Source: Rhodoferax sp.
Lineage (GTDB): Bacteria; Pseudomonadota; Gammaproteobacteria; Burkholderiales; Burkholderiaceae_C
Length of the DNA: 64,000 nt
NCBI GenBank assembly: GCA_018061265.1
Contig: JAGOUM010000004.1
Location: 1-64,000 of the forward strand
Direction of reading: 5' to 3'
Shown here: one piece after another, positions 17,835 to 28,141 of the stretch
How the letters are laid out: each line of letters starts with the position of its first letter
How positions within the stretch are numbered: the stretch's first letter is position 1
The notes under the pieces: generated by a model
Seen by the model: the letters and a program-made list of their open reading frames with translations, nothing else
What the model was told of the DNA's origin: nothing
The model's database searches: none
Translations under genes and position numbers: made by a program

Positions 17835-18245
17835 TTGCAACGACTCAAGACGCGCCAGCAGTTCCAGGCTGTGTTAGGCGGTGAGACTCTGGCACGCACG
17901 CCACATTTCGCCCTGCACTGCAGTGCATTAAGCACGAGCGATGTGCCCGAATCTGGTTTGTTTGCAATGCAGGATGTGTGGCTGGGTGCCATGGTGCCCA
18001 AACGCTGGGCCAAGCGCGCAGTGACACGTAACGCCATCAAACGCCAGGTGTATGCGGTTGCCGCGAGCTTCGAGCTGAACTTGGCACGTGCCGCCCATGT
18101 GGTGCGATTACGCAGCAGTTTTGAGCGAAGCCGCTTCGTGAGCGCCAGCTCGGACGCACTGAAACTGGCTGTACGCCAGGAGCTGTTGCAGTTGTTTGAC
18201 AAGGCATGCGGCGCGGTGCCGACGGATGTTTCGAGGCAGCCATGA
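17835..18245 (+). CDS. rnpA: ribonuclease P protein component
   Basis: RNase P protein, which assists the catalytic RNA in 5' maturation of tRNAs. The family core 'RLKTRQQFQAVLGG' and the RNR motif 'KRAVTRNAIKRQVY' are clear. No ATG lies before the core. The frame is open from a TTG at 17772 and has a GTG at 17811, but family N-termini begin about at 'QRLKTR', so I favour the TTG at 17835 (136 residues). The stop overlaps yidD (ATGA). The exact start is uncertain. Confidence 0.9.
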   Translation: MQRLKTRQQFQAVLGGETLARTPHFALHCSALSTSDVPESGLFAMQDVWLGAMVPKRWAKRAVTRNAIKRQVYAVAASFELNLARAAHVVRLRSSFERSRFVSASSDALKLAVRQELLQLFDKACGAVPTDVSRQP

Positions 18246-18523
18246 TTGCGCGCCTGCTGATCACTGTTGTCAAAGCCTATCGCCTGCTGCTGAGTCCGTC
18301 GCTTGGGTCGTCATGCCGTTTCGAGCCGACCTGTTCGGTCTATGCAATTGGCGCTTTGCAGGTGCATGGTGCGGCCAAAGGCAGCTATCTGGCGCTTGGC
18401 CGAATTGCGCGCTGTCATCCGTGGTGTGACGGCGGACTTGACCCGGTGCCCGAGGCGAGTGCTCCAGCTGCGGGGCTGTTTACTCGATTGATTTCACCTT
18501 CCTCTCAAAAGAAGTCTTCATGA
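18242..18523 (+). CDS. yidD: membrane protein insertion efficiency factor YidD
   Basis: A 93-residue YidD. 'LLLSPSLGSSCRFEPTCSVY' and 'ALGRIARCHPWCDGGLDPVP' are the conserved cysteine-rich segments. YidD is an amphipathic inner-membrane-associated protein that helps YidC insertion. The start ATG overlaps the rnpA stop, and its stop overlaps the yidC ATG, so the three genes are translationally coupled. Confidence 0.95.
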   Translation: MIARLLITVVKAYRLLLSPSLGSSCRFEPTCSVYAIGALQVHGAAKGSYLALGRIARCHPWCDGGLDPVPEASAPAAGLFTRLISPSSQKKSS

Positions 18524-20232
18524 ACGATATTCGGCGCACTATTTTGTGGGTGATATTTGGCTTTTCCATGGTGATGCTGTGGGACAAATGGCAGATTCAC
18601 AACGGCAACAAACCCACGTTTTTCCCCGGAGCAACGCCGGTCGCCGCAACCAATGCGCCTGCATCGGCCGCATCCAGCGTGCCTAGCGCAGTTCCGGCTG
18701 CGACGAGCGCGGTGGTGCCAGCTGGCCAGGCACCTGGTGTTGTGGCCGGGCAGGTACCCCAAGCGGCCAGCGCAGTTGCGGCTGAAAAGGTCGTCGTGGA
18801 AACCGACGTGTTGAAAATGACATTCAGCACCGAGGGTGGTTCGGTGGTGTACGCCGAGTTTCTCAAGCACAAGGACATGGTTGACAAAGAACGTCAATTC
18901 GTTCTGTTTGATGACAGCAAGGAGCGGGTTTACCTGGCCCAGTCGGGCCTGATAGCAGGCGCCGGCGGTGCAGCTTTGCCCACCCACAAGTCGATGATGA
19001 CTCTGGTGCCGGGCGAGCGGGCACTAAAAGAGGGAAGCCAGACCCTGACGCTGCAATTTGAATCGCCCGAAGTGGGCGGTGTGAAACTGGTCAAGACCTA
19101 TACCTTCACGCGCGGCAGCTATGTGGTCGCAGTTCGTCACGAGGTACTTAACCTTGGGGCCACAGCAGTCTCACCGCAGCTGTACCTGCAACTGGTGCGT
19201 GATGGCAACAAGCCCCCGGGTGAGTCGTCTTTTTACTTCACCTTCACTGGCCCTGCGGTGTACACCGAGGCCAAGAAGTACCAGAAGGTTGAGTTTTCTG
19301 ACATCGAGAAGGGCAAGGTGGACATCGAAAAGACCGCGGCCAATGGCTACGTGGCGATGGTGCAGCATTACTTTGCCAGCGCGTGGCTGCTCGCAGACGG
19401 TATCCAGCGCGAGTTGTTCATGCGCAAGGTCGATACCAACTTGTATTCGGTTGGCATGATTGCACCCCTGGAGCCGATTGCCGCTGGCGCCAGCAAGTCG
19501 GTTGAAAGCCGGTTGTTTGCCGGCCCGCAAGAGGAAACTGTGCTGGAAACGCTGGCACCCGGGCTGGAGCTGGTGAAAGACTATGGTTGGCTGACGATGC
19601 TGGCCAAACCCCTTTACTGGCTGTTGGTCAAGCTGCACGGGCTGATTGCGAACTGGGGCTGGTCGATTGTGGCGCTGGTGCTGCTGCTGAAAGCGGCGTT
19701 TTACTGGCTTAACGCCAAAGCCTACGCCAGCATGGCCAAGATGAAGGCGGTCAACCCGAAGATCACCGAGATGCGTGAGCGCCTCAAAGACAACCCGCAG
19801 CAGATGCAGCAGGAGATGATGCGTATCTACCGCGAGGAAAAGGTCAACCCGATGGGTGGCTGCTTCCCGATCATGATCCAGATCCCGGTGTTTATTGCGC
19901 TGTACTGGGTGCTGCTGTCGAGTGTGGAGATGCGTAATACGCCCTGGTTGGGGTGGATCCATGACCTTTCCAGCCCGGACCCGTTTTACATTCTGCCCAT
20001 CATCATGACGCTGACCACGGTGCTGCAGACCTCGTTGAATCCCTTGCCGCCTGACCCACTGCAAGCCAAGATGATGTGGTTCATGCCCCTGGCGTTCAGC
20101 GTGATGTTCTTCTTCTTCCCCTCGGGCCTGGTTTTGTACTGGATCACCAACAATATTCTGTCGATTGCCCAGCAGTGGGTCATCAACACCCGCATGGGCG
20201 TACCACCCAAGTTTCACATGCCCAAGTTCTAA
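18520..20232 (+). CDS. yidC: membrane protein insertase YidC
   Basis: A 570-residue insertase. There is an N-terminal membrane anchor (about 6-22), an Ala/Pro/Val-rich linker (about 40-85), the large periplasmic P1 domain, and then the conserved Oxa1 core from 'GWSIVALVLLLKAAFYWLNA' through 'NPMGGCFPIMIQIPVFIALY' to 'PSGLVLYWITNNILSIAQQW'. It inserts membrane proteins alone or with SecYEG. Its position after yidD is the standard one. Confidence 0.97.
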   Translation: MNDIRRTILWVIFGFSMVMLWDKWQIHNGNKPTFFPGATPVAATNAPASAASSVPSAVPAATSAVVPAGQAPGVVAGQVPQAASAVAAEKVVVETDVLKMTFSTEGGSVVYAEFLKHKDMVDKERQFVLFDDSKERVYLAQSGLIAGAGGAALPTHKSMMTLVPGERALKEGSQTLTLQFESPEVGGVKLVKTYTFTRGSYVVAVRHEVLNLGATAVSPQLYLQLVRDGNKPPGESSFYFTFTGPAVYTEAKKYQKVEFSDIEKGKVDIEKTAANGYVAMVQHYFASAWLLADGIQRELFMRKVDTNLYSVGMIAPLEPIAAGASKSVESRLFAGPQEETVLETLAPGLELVKDYGWLTMLAKPLYWLLVKLHGLIANWGWSIVALVLLLKAAFYWLNAKAYASMAKMKAVNPKITEMRERLKDNPQQMQQEMMRIYREEKVNPMGGCFPIMIQIPVFIALYWVLLSSVEMRNTPWLGWIHDLSSPDPFYILPIIMTLTTVLQTSLNPLPPDPLQAKMMWFMPLAFSVMFFFFPSGLVLYWITNNILSIAQQWVINTRMGVPPKFHMPKF

Positions 20233-20250
20233 TGGGAAAGGGGTCCTGAA

Positions 20251-21666
20251 GTGAGCCTAGGGCGGACTCAGGATCCCATAGTGGCTGTTGCTACGGCGCC
20301 CGGGCGCGGCGCTGTGGGTATTGTGCGCATCAGTGGTCGAGGCTTGCTGCCCTTGACCTTGGCACTGTGTGGCAAGTCCCTGCAACCACGTCATGCCACT
20401 TACACTGCAATGCTGGATAACGATGGCGCGGCCATTGACCAGGGGCTGGTGATTTATTTTCCAGCACCCTACTCCTTTACCGGCGAGGATGTGCTTGAGT
20501 TGCAGGCCCACGGCGGCCCGGTCGTGCTGCAACTGCTGTTGGCGCGTTGCCTGTCTGCGGCCGCGGCACTGCGACCGGATGGCAGTCCCACGCTGGCGCG
20601 GTTGCGCCTGGCTGAACCAGGCGAGTTCTCGCACCGGGCTTTATTGAACGACAAGATTGATCTGGCTCAAGCTGAGGCGATTGCTGACCTGATTGATGCC
20701 AGCACCGAGGCGGCAGCGCGCAGTGCCAGCCGTTCCTTGTCGGGTGCCTTTTCACAAGAAGTCATCAAATTGCGCGACGCGCTGATCAACCTGCGCATGC
20801 TGGTGGAGGCCACGCTGGATTTTCCTGAGGAAGAAATTGACTTCCTGCGCAAGGCTGACGCTCTTGGAAAGCTACAAAATTTGCAGCTTGGTGTGGCCGC
20901 GGTACTCCAAAAAGCGCGCCAGGGCGCGTTGTTGCGTGAAGGGATCAAAGTGGTGATTGCCGGGCAGCCCAACGCAGGTAAATCATCGCTGCTGAATGCA
21001 CTGGCGGGTGCCGAGCTGGCCATTGTGACGGCTGTTGCGGGAACCACGCGTGACAAAGTACAGCAAACCATCCAGATTGAAGGTGTGCCAGTGCATGTGA
21101 TTGACACCGCTGGCTTGCGTGAAAGTGACGATGAGGTGGAGAAAATTGGCATCGAGCGTGCTTGGGAAGCGATCGCTCAGGCCGATGCAGTGCTGTTTTT
21201 GCATGATCTGACGCGTTGCCATTTACCGGAATACATCGTTGCAGATGCCCGCATACATGACGAGATGGGCAAAAGACTGCCAAAAAATGTGACATTGATT
21301 GATATCTGGAACAAAGCCGATGTGGCCGGGAATGCGGCACAAGAAAGAGAGTTACCAGGTGTGCAGCTGTCTGCCAAGACCGGGCTTGGCCTGGATACTC
21401 TGCGCCAGCAGTTGCTGACATTGGCGGGTTGGCAGTCGGTAGCTGAGGGGGTTTTTATGGCCCGCGAGCGCCATGTGGTGGCGCTGCATCACGCCAGGAC
21501 GCATCTTGCGACGGCTGATCATCATCTGGCCCGGCAGGCGCAAGCACTGGATTTGCTGGCGGAGGAGCTCCGATTGACGCAAAATGCACTGGGTGAGATC
21601 ACGGGCGAGTTCAGCTCTGACGATTTGTTGGGGGTAATTTTCTCGAGTTTTTGTATCGGTAAGTGA
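20251..21666 (+). CDS. mnmE: tRNA modification GTPase MnmE
   Basis: A 471-residue MnmE (TrmE), which with MnmG makes cmnm5U/nm5U at the wobble base of certain tRNAs. It has an N-terminal formyl-THF-binding domain ('[20 protein letters not shown]'), a central G domain ('[14 protein letters not shown]', 'AGTTRD', 'DTAGLRES', 'NKAD'), and the diagnostic C-terminal 'FSSFCIGK' with its essential cysteine. The start is GTG at 20251, 18 bases after yidC, preceded by GGGG-rich sequence. Confidence 0.97.
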   Translation: MSLGRTQDPIVAVATAPGRGAVGIVRISGRGLLPLTLALCGKSLQPRHATYTAMLDNDGAAIDQGLVIYFPAPYSFTGEDVLELQAHGGPVVLQLLLARCLSAAAALRPDGSPTLARLRLAEPGEFSHRALLNDKIDLAQAEAIADLIDASTEAAARSASRSLSGAFSQEVIKLRDALINLRMLVEATLDFPEEEIDFLRKADALGKLQNLQLGVAAVLQKARQGALLREGIKVVIAGQPNAGKSSLLNALAGAELAIVTAVAGTTRDKVQQTIQIEGVPVHVIDTAGLRESDDEVEKIGIERAWEAIAQADAVLFLHDLTRCHLPEYIVADARIHDEMGKRLPKNVTLIDIWNKADVAGNAAQERELPGVQLSAKTGLGLDTLRQQLLTLAGWQSVAEGVFMARERHVVALHHARTHLATADHHLARQAQALDLLAEELRLTQNALGEITGEFSSDDLLGVIFSSFCIGK

Positions 21667-21729
21667 AAACGCTTGACTTTGGCTCACAATACCAAGGCGC
21701 ATAAATATATGTAATGGGAGAGCACCACC

Positions 21730-22428
21730 GTGTCATTATTTAATTGGTTGTTTCCTAAACCGGCGCCGTCCGGGGTATCGGAGTCGCCCACCCTGAAGAC
21801 AGGGGCGGCCCTTGCAGAGTTAAAGAAGATGCGTCATGACCGGCGTGACCAGCTCTACGGCGTCGTTCGCGATGTGATGCTGCGCGCTGAAGTACTGGCT
21901 TCTCACTACAAATTCAAGGTGCTTTCACTCGATACGCAAGGTAGCCAGTTCCTGGTCATGATTGATGTCATGGCTGGGCCGCTAATGGAACCGGATTGTT
22001 TGTTTCGAATCGAAAACCAGATCAACGCAACCGCAGCTGAACGGCACTCCCTGCGGGTCAAGGCGGTTTACTGGCGGCAGATCGCTCCCGGATTCATCAG
22101 CGTAGCCAAGACGGCTCCTGCAAAACCAGCCGCCAAGGCGGATTCGACTCCACCGTCGACAGCCAAGGATATTCAGGCTCCAACCCCTGTTGGCCGGGGC
22201 GGGGAGAAGTCACAAGGTTTTGAGCCCATCAGCCACGATGAAATGATGGCGTTTAAACAGGCCATTGCCAGTGCCGCGACAGTGATCGCGCCGGTTGTAG
22301 GCGCCGCGCCCGGGGCGTCTGGCCAGCGCAATGCCGAAGTCATGCGGGGTTTTGAGGACACCCAGATGCTCGATCCCGACGAGGGCACTTCACCTCTGAG
22401 CCGTACCCAGTTTGGCGATCTGAACTGA
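21730..22428 (+). CDS. conserved hypothetical protein, soluble
   Basis: A 232-residue protein with a GTG start (GGGAGAG upstream). N-terminal MSLFNWLFPKPAPSG is followed by a helical/alpha-beta region ('LKKMRHDRRDQLYGVVRDVM', 'FKVLSLDTQGSQFLVMIDVM'). A Pro/Ala linker and an acidic tail follow. There is no signal peptide or membrane segment. It resembles a Burkholderiales-restricted family of unknown function often found after mnmE; I do not know its role. It is probably the last gene of the rightward run. Confidence 0.7.
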   Translation: MSLFNWLFPKPAPSGVSESPTLKTGAALAELKKMRHDRRDQLYGVVRDVMLRAEVLASHYKFKVLSLDTQGSQFLVMIDVMAGPLMEPDCLFRIENQINATAAERHSLRVKAVYWRQIAPGFISVAKTAPAKPAAKADSTPPSTAKDIQAPTPVGRGGEKSQGFEPISHDEMMAFKQAIASAATVIAPVVGAAPGASGQRNAEVMRGFEDTQMLDPDEGTSPLSRTQFGDLN

Positions 22429-22466
22429 GTCTGCAGGACAGTTTGGTAAGGCGGCCAACGCGCCAG

Positions 22467-23021
22467 TCAGTGGCCGGCAAAATTTACCAGCGTGAACAGC
22501 GCCAAGCCGTCCTGGCGCAGTTTGGCTGAACCTCCGAGTTCGGGCAAATCGACAATCGCGGCACCTTCCATCACTGTGGCACCGAGTTTCTCGAGCAGTT
22601 TCTTGCCCGCCATCATGGTGCCACCGGTTGCGATCAAATCATCAATCAGCAATACCTGATGGCCTGGTTTGACGGCATCGGTGTGCAACTCTACAGTCGC
22701 GCTGCCATACTCGAGCTCGTAAGTCTCTTCAACGGTGGTGAAGGGCAGTTTGCCTTTTTTGCGAATCGGCACGAATCCCACTCCAAGCTCATAGGCGATG
22801 ACAGCGCCCAGAATGAAGCCGCGAGCATCGAGCCCGGCCACCACGTCGGGGCGCAGATCTGGGTCCATATACCGGTGGACAAAGGCGTCGATCAGCACCC
22901 GAAAAACCTTGGCGTCCTGCAATAGCGGGGTGATGTCCCTGAACTGGACACCCGGCGCTGGCCAGTCCTGCACAGTGCGGATGTGGTCACGGAGGTACTG
23001 ATTGACACTGGTATTGAGCAT
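22467..23021 (-). CDS. apt: adenine phosphoribosyltransferase
   Basis: A 184-residue type I phosphoribosyltransferase converting adenine and PRPP to AMP in purine salvage. The PRPP loop '[17 protein letters not shown]' is intact, and '[17 protein letters not shown]' and '[10 protein letters not shown]' mark the Apt subgroup. The start ATG is at 23021. It lies 45 bases downstream of the antiporter gene on the same strand and may be co-transcribed. Confidence 0.95.
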   Translation of the reverse strand: MLNTSVNQYLRDHIRTVQDWPAPGVQFRDITPLLQDAKVFRVLIDAFVHRYMDPDLRPDVVAGLDARGFILGAVIAYELGVGFVPIRKKGKLPFTTVEETYELEYGSATVELHTDAVKPGHQVLLIDDLIATGGTMMAGKKLLEKLGATVMEGAAIVDLPELGGSAKLRQDGLALFTLVNFAGH

Positions 23022-23065
23022 GGTGAGTTCCCGATGTTTGAGTTCTTGGTCTGTATTGGCGCGGT

Positions 23066-25051
23066 TCAGCCTTTGAGCAGATGTTGCTCTGCCTGCTGGA
23101 TCGGGCCGGCTTTGCCAGAGAGCACCAGCGAGTCACCCTCCATCAGCTCAAGGGCATCGTTGATGGCCATCACCTGACCAGACTTGCGTCGAAGGCTCAC
23201 CAGTTGTACGCCGAGCATGTCAAGATGCAATTCGCCCACGTGTCTGCCGACGCAGCGGGCGCGCAGCGGCAGGCTCAGTGAACTCAGGCGCTCTTGCTCG
23301 GTTTCATCCTGGCTGGCGTCGTCGGCACCGCGGAAAAATCCGCGCAACAGGTTGTAACGTGCGTCACGCTGCTCCTGAATGATGCGGATGACCCGGCGCA
23401 TGGGCACCCCTACAAGTGCCAGCGCATGACTGGCCAGCATCAAGGAGCCTTCGATGGCTTCCGGCACCACCTCGGTTGCACCGGATTTTTGCAACAGCTC
23501 CAGATCGTGATCGTCCTGCGTTCGCACGACCACCGGCACCTGGGGCGCATGTTCCTGGATGTGGGCGAGCACCTTCATGGCGCTGGCGGTTTCCAGGTAG
23601 GTCACTGCCACGGCGCTGGCACGGGCCAGGCCGGCAGCCATCAGGGCCTGAAGCCGGGCGGCGTCGCCAAACACGACCGAGTCACCGGCAGCAGCGGCTT
23701 GTCGCACGCGGTCGGGGTCAAGGTCAAGTGCCATGTAAGGAATATTCTCCTTGTCCAGAATGCGCGCCAGATTCTGGCCACAACGCCCAAAACCACAGAT
23801 GATCACGTGTTTGTTGGCCTTGATGGACTTGCGGGCAATGCTGGTCATTTGAACGGACTCCATCAACCATTCATTGCTGACCAGTCGCAGCACGATGGTG
23901 TTGCTGTGCATGATGATGAAGGGTGTGGCCAGCATCGACAGCACCATGGCTGCCAGAATCGGGTTGAGCAACTCAGGGGGTACCAGCGCATGGGTTTGTG
24001 ACAGCGCCAGCAGAACAAAACCAAACTCGCCGGCTTGTGCCAGGTACAGACCGGTGCGCAGTGATATGCCCATGCTCGCGCCCAGCAGCCGTGTGATGCC
24101 GGTCACCAATACCGCCTTGAAGAGCACCGGCAGCGTCACCAGCACCAGCACCAGCGGCCAGCGCTCCAGTACCAGGCGCCAGTCCAGCATCATGCCGATG
24201 CTGATGAAAAACAGCCCCAGCAATACATCGTGAAAGGGTCGAATGTCGGTTTCAACCTGGTGTTTGTACTGTGTCTCTGAAATCAGCATGCCCGCGATAA
24301 AGGCACCCAGCGCCAGACTCAGCCCGGCCAGTTCGGTCAGCCAGGCCAGCCCAAGGGTGACCAGCAGCAGGTTCAGCACAAACAGCTCTTCACTCTTGCG
24401 CCGTGCCACCAGGGTCAGCCACCAGCGCATGATGCGTGGACCACCCACCAGCAGCAGTGTGATCAGCGCAGCGGCCTTGAGCATGGCCAGGGTCAAAGTC
24501 TCTGCCATCTGTTCGGGGCTGGCACTCAGGGCTGGAATCAGCACCAGCAACGGCACCACGGCCAGGTCCTGAAACAGCAGTACACCCATGACGCGTTTGC
24601 CGTGCTCACTCTCCATTTCGATGCGCTCAGACATCAGCTTGACGACAATGGCCGTACTGCTCATGGCCATGGCGCTGGACAAGGCCAGCGCGGTTCTCCA
24701 GTCCATGCCCCATTGGGCCGGTGCCAGCAGTGCGAAACCCATGCTGGCTGCGGTCGTGACCAGCATGGTCAAAGTGACTTGGAAAAGACCCAGTCCGAAC
24801 ACGTGCTGGCGCATGGTGCGCAGCTTGGGCAGGTTGAACTCCAGACCGATGACAAACATCAGGAACACCACACCAAACTCCCCCAGATGCCGCACACCGT
24901 CGGCATTTTTTGCCAGTGCCAGAGCATTGGGGCCAATCACCACACCCACGGCCAGATAGCCAAGCATGGGGGGGAGCTTGAGCGAGCGGCACACCACCAC
25001 GCCCAGCACGGCGGCCAGTAAGTAGAGGAGGGTGAGGTCAAGCGGGTTCAC
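23066..25051 (-). CDS. CPA2 family monovalent cation:proton antiporter with RCK domain (Kef/YbaL type)
   Basis: A 661-residue inner-membrane antiporter. The first roughly 380 residues hold about 12 hydrophobic helices of the Na_H_Exchanger fold ('[20 protein letters not shown]', '[20 protein letters not shown]'). They are followed by a TrkA-N/RCK Rossmann domain ('[18 protein letters not shown]') and a TrkA-C domain near the end. It is likely K+ or Na+/H+ exchange gated by nucleotide. The start is GTG at 25051. It is divergent from kdsD with a 70-base promoter gap. Confidence 0.9.
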   Translation of the reverse strand: MNPLDLTLLYLLAAVLGVVVCRSLKLPPMLGYLAVGVVIGPNALALAKNADGVRHLGEFGVVFLMFVIGLEFNLPKLRTMRQHVFGLGLFQVTLTMLVTTAASMGFALLAPAQWGMDWRTALALSSAMAMSSTAIVVKLMSERIEMESEHGKRVMGVLLFQDLAVVPLLVLIPALSASPEQMAETLTLAMLKAAALITLLLVGGPRIMRWWLTLVARRKSEELFVLNLLLVTLGLAWLTELAGLSLALGAFIAGMLISETQYKHQVETDIRPFHDVLLGLFFISIGMMLDWRLVLERWPLVLVLVTLPVLFKAVLVTGITRLLGASMGISLRTGLYLAQAGEFGFVLLALSQTHALVPPELLNPILAAMVLSMLATPFIIMHSNTIVLRLVSNEWLMESVQMTSIARKSIKANKHVIICGFGRCGQNLARILDKENIPYMALDLDPDRVRQAAAAGDSVVFGDAARLQALMAAGLARASAVAVTYLETASAMKVLAHIQEHAPQVPVVVRTQDDHDLELLQKSGATEVVPEAIEGSLMLASHALALVGVPMRRVIRIIQEQRDARYNLLRGFFRGADDASQDETEQERLSSLSLPLRARCVGRHVGELHLDMLGVQLVSLRRKSGQVMAINDALELMEGDSLVLSGKAGPIQQAEQHLLKG

Positions 25052-25121
25052 CCCCCGATACTACCAAGCACCAAAAGCATGTCTACTCGGTGGGCCAACG
25101 ATGCACCGATAAAATGCAGCA

Positions 25122-26123
25122 ATGACCACACCGCTTCCTAAACCGCCTGCGTTTGATGCCAGTCGCGCCATCGCCCTGGCCAGGGAAGCGCTGGACATTG
25201 AGGCCGCCGCGGTACTGGGCATCCGCCAATATCTGGGAGCGTCCTTTGCCCAGGTTGTGCAGCAGATGCTGACATTGCGCGGCCGCGTGGTGGTCATGGG
25301 CATGGGCAAGAGTGGCCACATCGGGCGCAAAATCACCGCGACGCTGGCATCCACTGGCACGGCAGCGATGTTTGTACACCCGGCCGAAGCCAGCCATGGT
25401 GACCTGGGTATGATCCAGTCGATGGATCTGGTGCTGGCGATCTCCAACAGCGGGGAATCTCAAGAGCTCAACGCGGTATTGCCGATGATCAAGCGCCTGG
25501 GGGCACCACTGGTGGCCATGACGGGTGACCCCCAGTCAACACTGGCCCGTCATGCTGACTATTTTTTGAACAGCAGTGTCGAGAAAGAGGCATGTCCATT
25601 AAACCTGGCGCCGACGGCCAGTACCACCGCGCAGCTGGCACTGGGCGATGCACTGGCGGTGGCATTGCTGGATGCACGTGGTTTCAAGGCCGAAGATTTT
25701 GCCCGTTCGCATCCCGGTGGTGCGCTGGGTCGCAAGCTGCTCACCCATGTGAGCGACATCATGCGCAGTGGTGATGCGGTGCCCAGTGTGGGGCTGGACG
25801 CAGGTTTTGGTGAGTTGATGCGTGAAATGAGTGCAAAGGGTCTGGGTGCGACCGCTGTGGTGGACGCTGGTGGCCGGGTGCAAGGCATTTTTACCGATGG
25901 TGATTTGCGCCGCCTCATCGAAAAAGGGGCTGATCTGCGCAACAGCACGGCTGCCCAGGTGATGCACCCGAACCCCAGCACCATTGGCTGTGAGGCGCTG
26001 GCGGTCGAGGCGGCTGAGCTGATGGAGCAGCGGCGTATTACCAGTGTGCTGGTGCTTGATCACCGGGGACAACTGTGTGGCGCGCTCAATAGCAACGACC
26101 TGATGCGCGCCAAGGTGATCTGA
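25122..26123 (+). CDS. kdsD: arabinose-5-phosphate isomerase (KpsF/GutQ family)
   Basis: A 333-residue enzyme converting ribulose 5-phosphate to arabinose 5-phosphate, the first step to Kdo for lipopolysaccharide. It has an N-terminal SIS domain ('VVVMGMGKSGHIGRKITATL', 'SNSGES', 'HPGGALGRKLL') and two C-terminal CBS domains. Its stop overlaps the kdsC start (TGATG). The following genes kdsC and lptC confirm a Kdo/LPS operon. Confidence 0.95.
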   Translation: MTTPLPKPPAFDASRAIALAREALDIEAAAVLGIRQYLGASFAQVVQQMLTLRGRVVVMGMGKSGHIGRKITATLASTGTAAMFVHPAEASHGDLGMIQSMDLVLAISNSGESQELNAVLPMIKRLGAPLVAMTGDPQSTLARHADYFLNSSVEKEACPLNLAPTASTTAQLALGDALAVALLDARGFKAEDFARSHPGGALGRKLLTHVSDIMRSGDAVPSVGLDAGFGELMREMSAKGLGATAVVDAGGRVQGIFTDGDLRRLIEKGADLRNSTAAQVMHPNPSTIGCEALAVEAAELMEQRRITSVLVLDHRGQLCGALNSNDLMRAKVI

Positions 26124-26674
26124 TGCCAGCGCCTGCCCTGAAATTCCCGCCCGAACTGCTGCTCAAGGCACAAGACATCCGGGTGGTGTTTTTTGACGTT
26201 GACGGGGTGTTGACCGATGGTGGCCTGTACTTTTCCGAATCCGGCGAAACCCTCAAACGTTTTCACACGCTTGACGGGCACGGCCTCAAATTGCTGCAGC
26301 GTGGTGGCATCACCCCGGTGGTGATCACCGGACGCGACTCGAAGCCATTGCGGCTGAGACTGGCCGCACTCGGCGTGAAACACGCGTTTTACGGAACCGA
26401 AGACAAACGACCAGCCGCTGAATCTGCGCTTAAGACGCTTGGGCTGGATTGGTCTCAGGCTGCCGCGATGGGTGACGACTGGCCCGATCTGCCGGTGATG
26501 ACTCGCTGTGCCTTCGCATGTGCACCACCCAATGCGCAGGCCGAACCGCTGGCCGTCGCCCATCACGTGACGCGTCTGCCGGGGGGAGCCGGCGCGGTGC
26601 GCGAGTTGTGTGACCTGTTGTTGGTGGCCAGTGGCCGCTATGCTGATTTATTGCGTGAGACGCTGGCGCAATGA
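26123..26674 (+). CDS. kdsC: 3-deoxy-manno-octulosonate-8-phosphatase (KdsC)
   Basis: A 183-residue HAD hydrolase of the C0 type that dephosphorylates Kdo-8-phosphate. The catalytic DxDGVLTDG motif is in 'FFDVDGVLTDGGLYFSESGE', and motif IV is 'MGDDWPDLPVM'. It overlaps kdsD upstream (1 base) and lptC downstream (4 bases). Confidence 0.95.
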   Translation: MPAPALKFPPELLLKAQDIRVVFFDVDGVLTDGGLYFSESGETLKRFHTLDGHGLKLLQRGGITPVVITGRDSKPLRLRLAALGVKHAFYGTEDKRPAAESALKTLGLDWSQAAAMGDDWPDLPVMTRCAFACAPPNAQAEPLAVAHHVTRLPGGAGAVRELCDLLLVASGRYADLLRETLAQ

Positions 26675-27309
26675 CTGTGCTGCGCCTATTGCTGGATCGC
26701 CTGACGCTGTATCTGCCGGTGTTCCTCATGGGTGCTCTGGCAATGGGCACCTATTGGCTGGCGCGCAGCACAACCATGAGTCCACCGGCCAAGGCAGATA
26801 CGGTCATGTCGCATCTGCCCGACTATTTCATGCGCAATTTTTCTGTCAAGACCTTTGACGCCAAAGGTGGCCTCAAAAGTGAAGTGTCGGGCGGTGAAGC
26901 CAGACACTTCCCCGACACCGGGGCGGTGGAAATTGATCAAGTGCATATACGTTCATTTGATCCGCTTGGGCGCCTTACCACTGCCACGGCGCGTCATGCG
27001 GTGACCAATCAGGACGCATCAGAAGTGCAGCTGGTGGGTGCGGCGCAAGTGATTCGTGCCCCCATGGCCGATGCCGACGGAGTGGTGCAGCCAGAGCTGA
27101 CATTTACCGGCGAGTACCTGCATGCTTTCATGAACACCGAACGGGTTGTCTCAGACAAGCCGGTGGTGCTCACACGTGGCCAGGACCGATTCAGCGCCGA
27201 CAGTATGGATTTTGACAACCAGAAACGCCTGATGTTGTTGAAAGGACGGGTCACTGGCGTACTGATGCCAGTACGCGCCAGGTCACCAGAGAAGAAAGCA
27301 AAGCCTTGA
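26671..27309 (+). CDS. lptC: LPS export protein LptC
   Basis: A 212-residue LptC: a short N-terminal transmembrane helix ('LYLPVFLMGALAMGTYWLA') followed by a periplasmic beta-jellyroll ('YFMRNFSVKTFDAKGGLKSE', 'FTGEYLHAFMNTERVVSDKP'). It links LptB2FG to LptA during lipopolysaccharide transport. lptA and lptB do not follow here; an SDR gene comes instead. Confidence 0.92.
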   Translation: MTVLRLLLDRLTLYLPVFLMGALAMGTYWLARSTTMSPPAKADTVMSHLPDYFMRNFSVKTFDAKGGLKSEVSGGEARHFPDTGAVEIDQVHIRSFDPLGRLTTATARHAVTNQDASEVQLVGAAQVIRAPMADADGVVQPELTFTGEYLHAFMNTERVVSDKPVVLTRGQDRFSADSMDFDNQKRLMLLKGRVTGVLMPVRARSPEKKAKP

Positions 27310-28082
27310 AAAAACTTGTCTTCATCACCGGCGCGTCCAGCGGACTGGGTCAAGCCTTGGCGCTGCACTATCTGCAACAGGGTGCTAACCTGGCCTTGGT
27401 GGCGCGCCGCACCGAAGTGATCAAATCATGGCTTGACGCTTATAAAATAAGCACTGATAGCTACGCTATTTACAGCGCTGATGTGGCTGACCCAAGCAGC
27501 CTGGCCGTGGCAGCCCAGGACTGTGTGGCACGCCAGGGTGTACCGGACGTGGTGATTGCCAATGCAGGCATCAGCATCGGCGTGGACTCATCCCGGCCTG
27601 AAGACATCGACGTGATGGCACGTATCCTGAGTACCAACGTCGTCGGTGTGGCAGCCACTTTTGGCCCGTTCATCAACGCCATGGTGGCGCGCGGCAGCGG
27701 CACACTGGTGGGCATTGGCAGTGTGGCTGGCATCCGCGGCCTGCCCGGCCATGGTGGCTACTGCGCCAGCAAGGCGGCGGTGATCAGTTATTGCGAGAGC
27801 CTGCGCGGCGAGTTGCGAGGCAGCGGGGTGACGGTGGTGACGATTTGCCCGGGCTACATCGCCACACCGCTGACGCAGAACAACAGTTACAGCATGCCGT
27901 TCTTGATGCAGGCGGACGTGTTCGCTGAAGAAGCCTTCGAAACCATCGAAGCACAAGTGAGTTACCGCGTGATTCCCTGGCAAATGGGTGTGGTGGCCAA
28001 GCTGCTGCGGTTGCTGCCGAACTGGCTGTTTGACAAAGCGCTGGCCGGGCGGCCACGCAAGCCGCGAGCGACTGACTCGTAG
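27306..28082 (+). CDS. short-chain dehydrogenase/reductase
   Basis: A 258-residue classical SDR: 'FITGASSGLGQALA' NAD(P)-binding loop, 'NAGIS', catalytic Ser in 'GIGSVAGIRG' and 'YCASKAA' (Y-x3-K). The start is TTG at 27306 overlapping the lptC stop; no ATG is nearby. Residues about 42-55 (LDAYKISTDSYAIY) are encoded by a copy of the palindromic TAGCGCTT-type repeat, an in-frame insertion in a surface loop region. The substrate is unknown; the operon position may point to envelope lipid metabolism. Confidence 0.85.
   Translation: MKKLVFITGASSGLGQALALHYLQQGANLALVARRTEVIKSWLDAYKISTDSYAIYSADVADPSSLAVAAQDCVARQGVPDVVIANAGISIGVDSSRPEDIDVMARILSTNVVGVAATFGPFINAMVARGSGTLVGIGSVAGIRGLPGHGGYCASKAAVISYCESLRGELRGSGVTVVTICPGYIATPLTQNNSYSMPFLMQADVFAEEAFETIEAQVSYRVIPWQMGVVAKLLRLLPNWLFDKALAGRPRKPRATDS
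27432..27470. repeat. palindromic repeat inside the SDR coding sequence, copy P3
   Basis: GCTTATAAAATAAGC (27439-27453) with flanking GATAGCTAC matches, on the minus strand, the same TAGCTA..GCTTA..ATAAGCG layout as copies P1 and P2. It keeps the SDR frame open and encodes LDAYKISTDSYAIY. Confidence 0.5.
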
Positions 28083-28141
28083 ACTGTTGCCCAATCCGAG
28101 AACATAACAATCGGTGCCAAAAAAAAGGAGCCTGCACCAAA

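Noticed and set aside
19171..20217. 348-codon antisense frame inside yidC
   Set aside because: It is a shadow of the conserved yidC sequence; composition (His/Gln/Arg rich) is typical of antisense frames in GC-rich genes.
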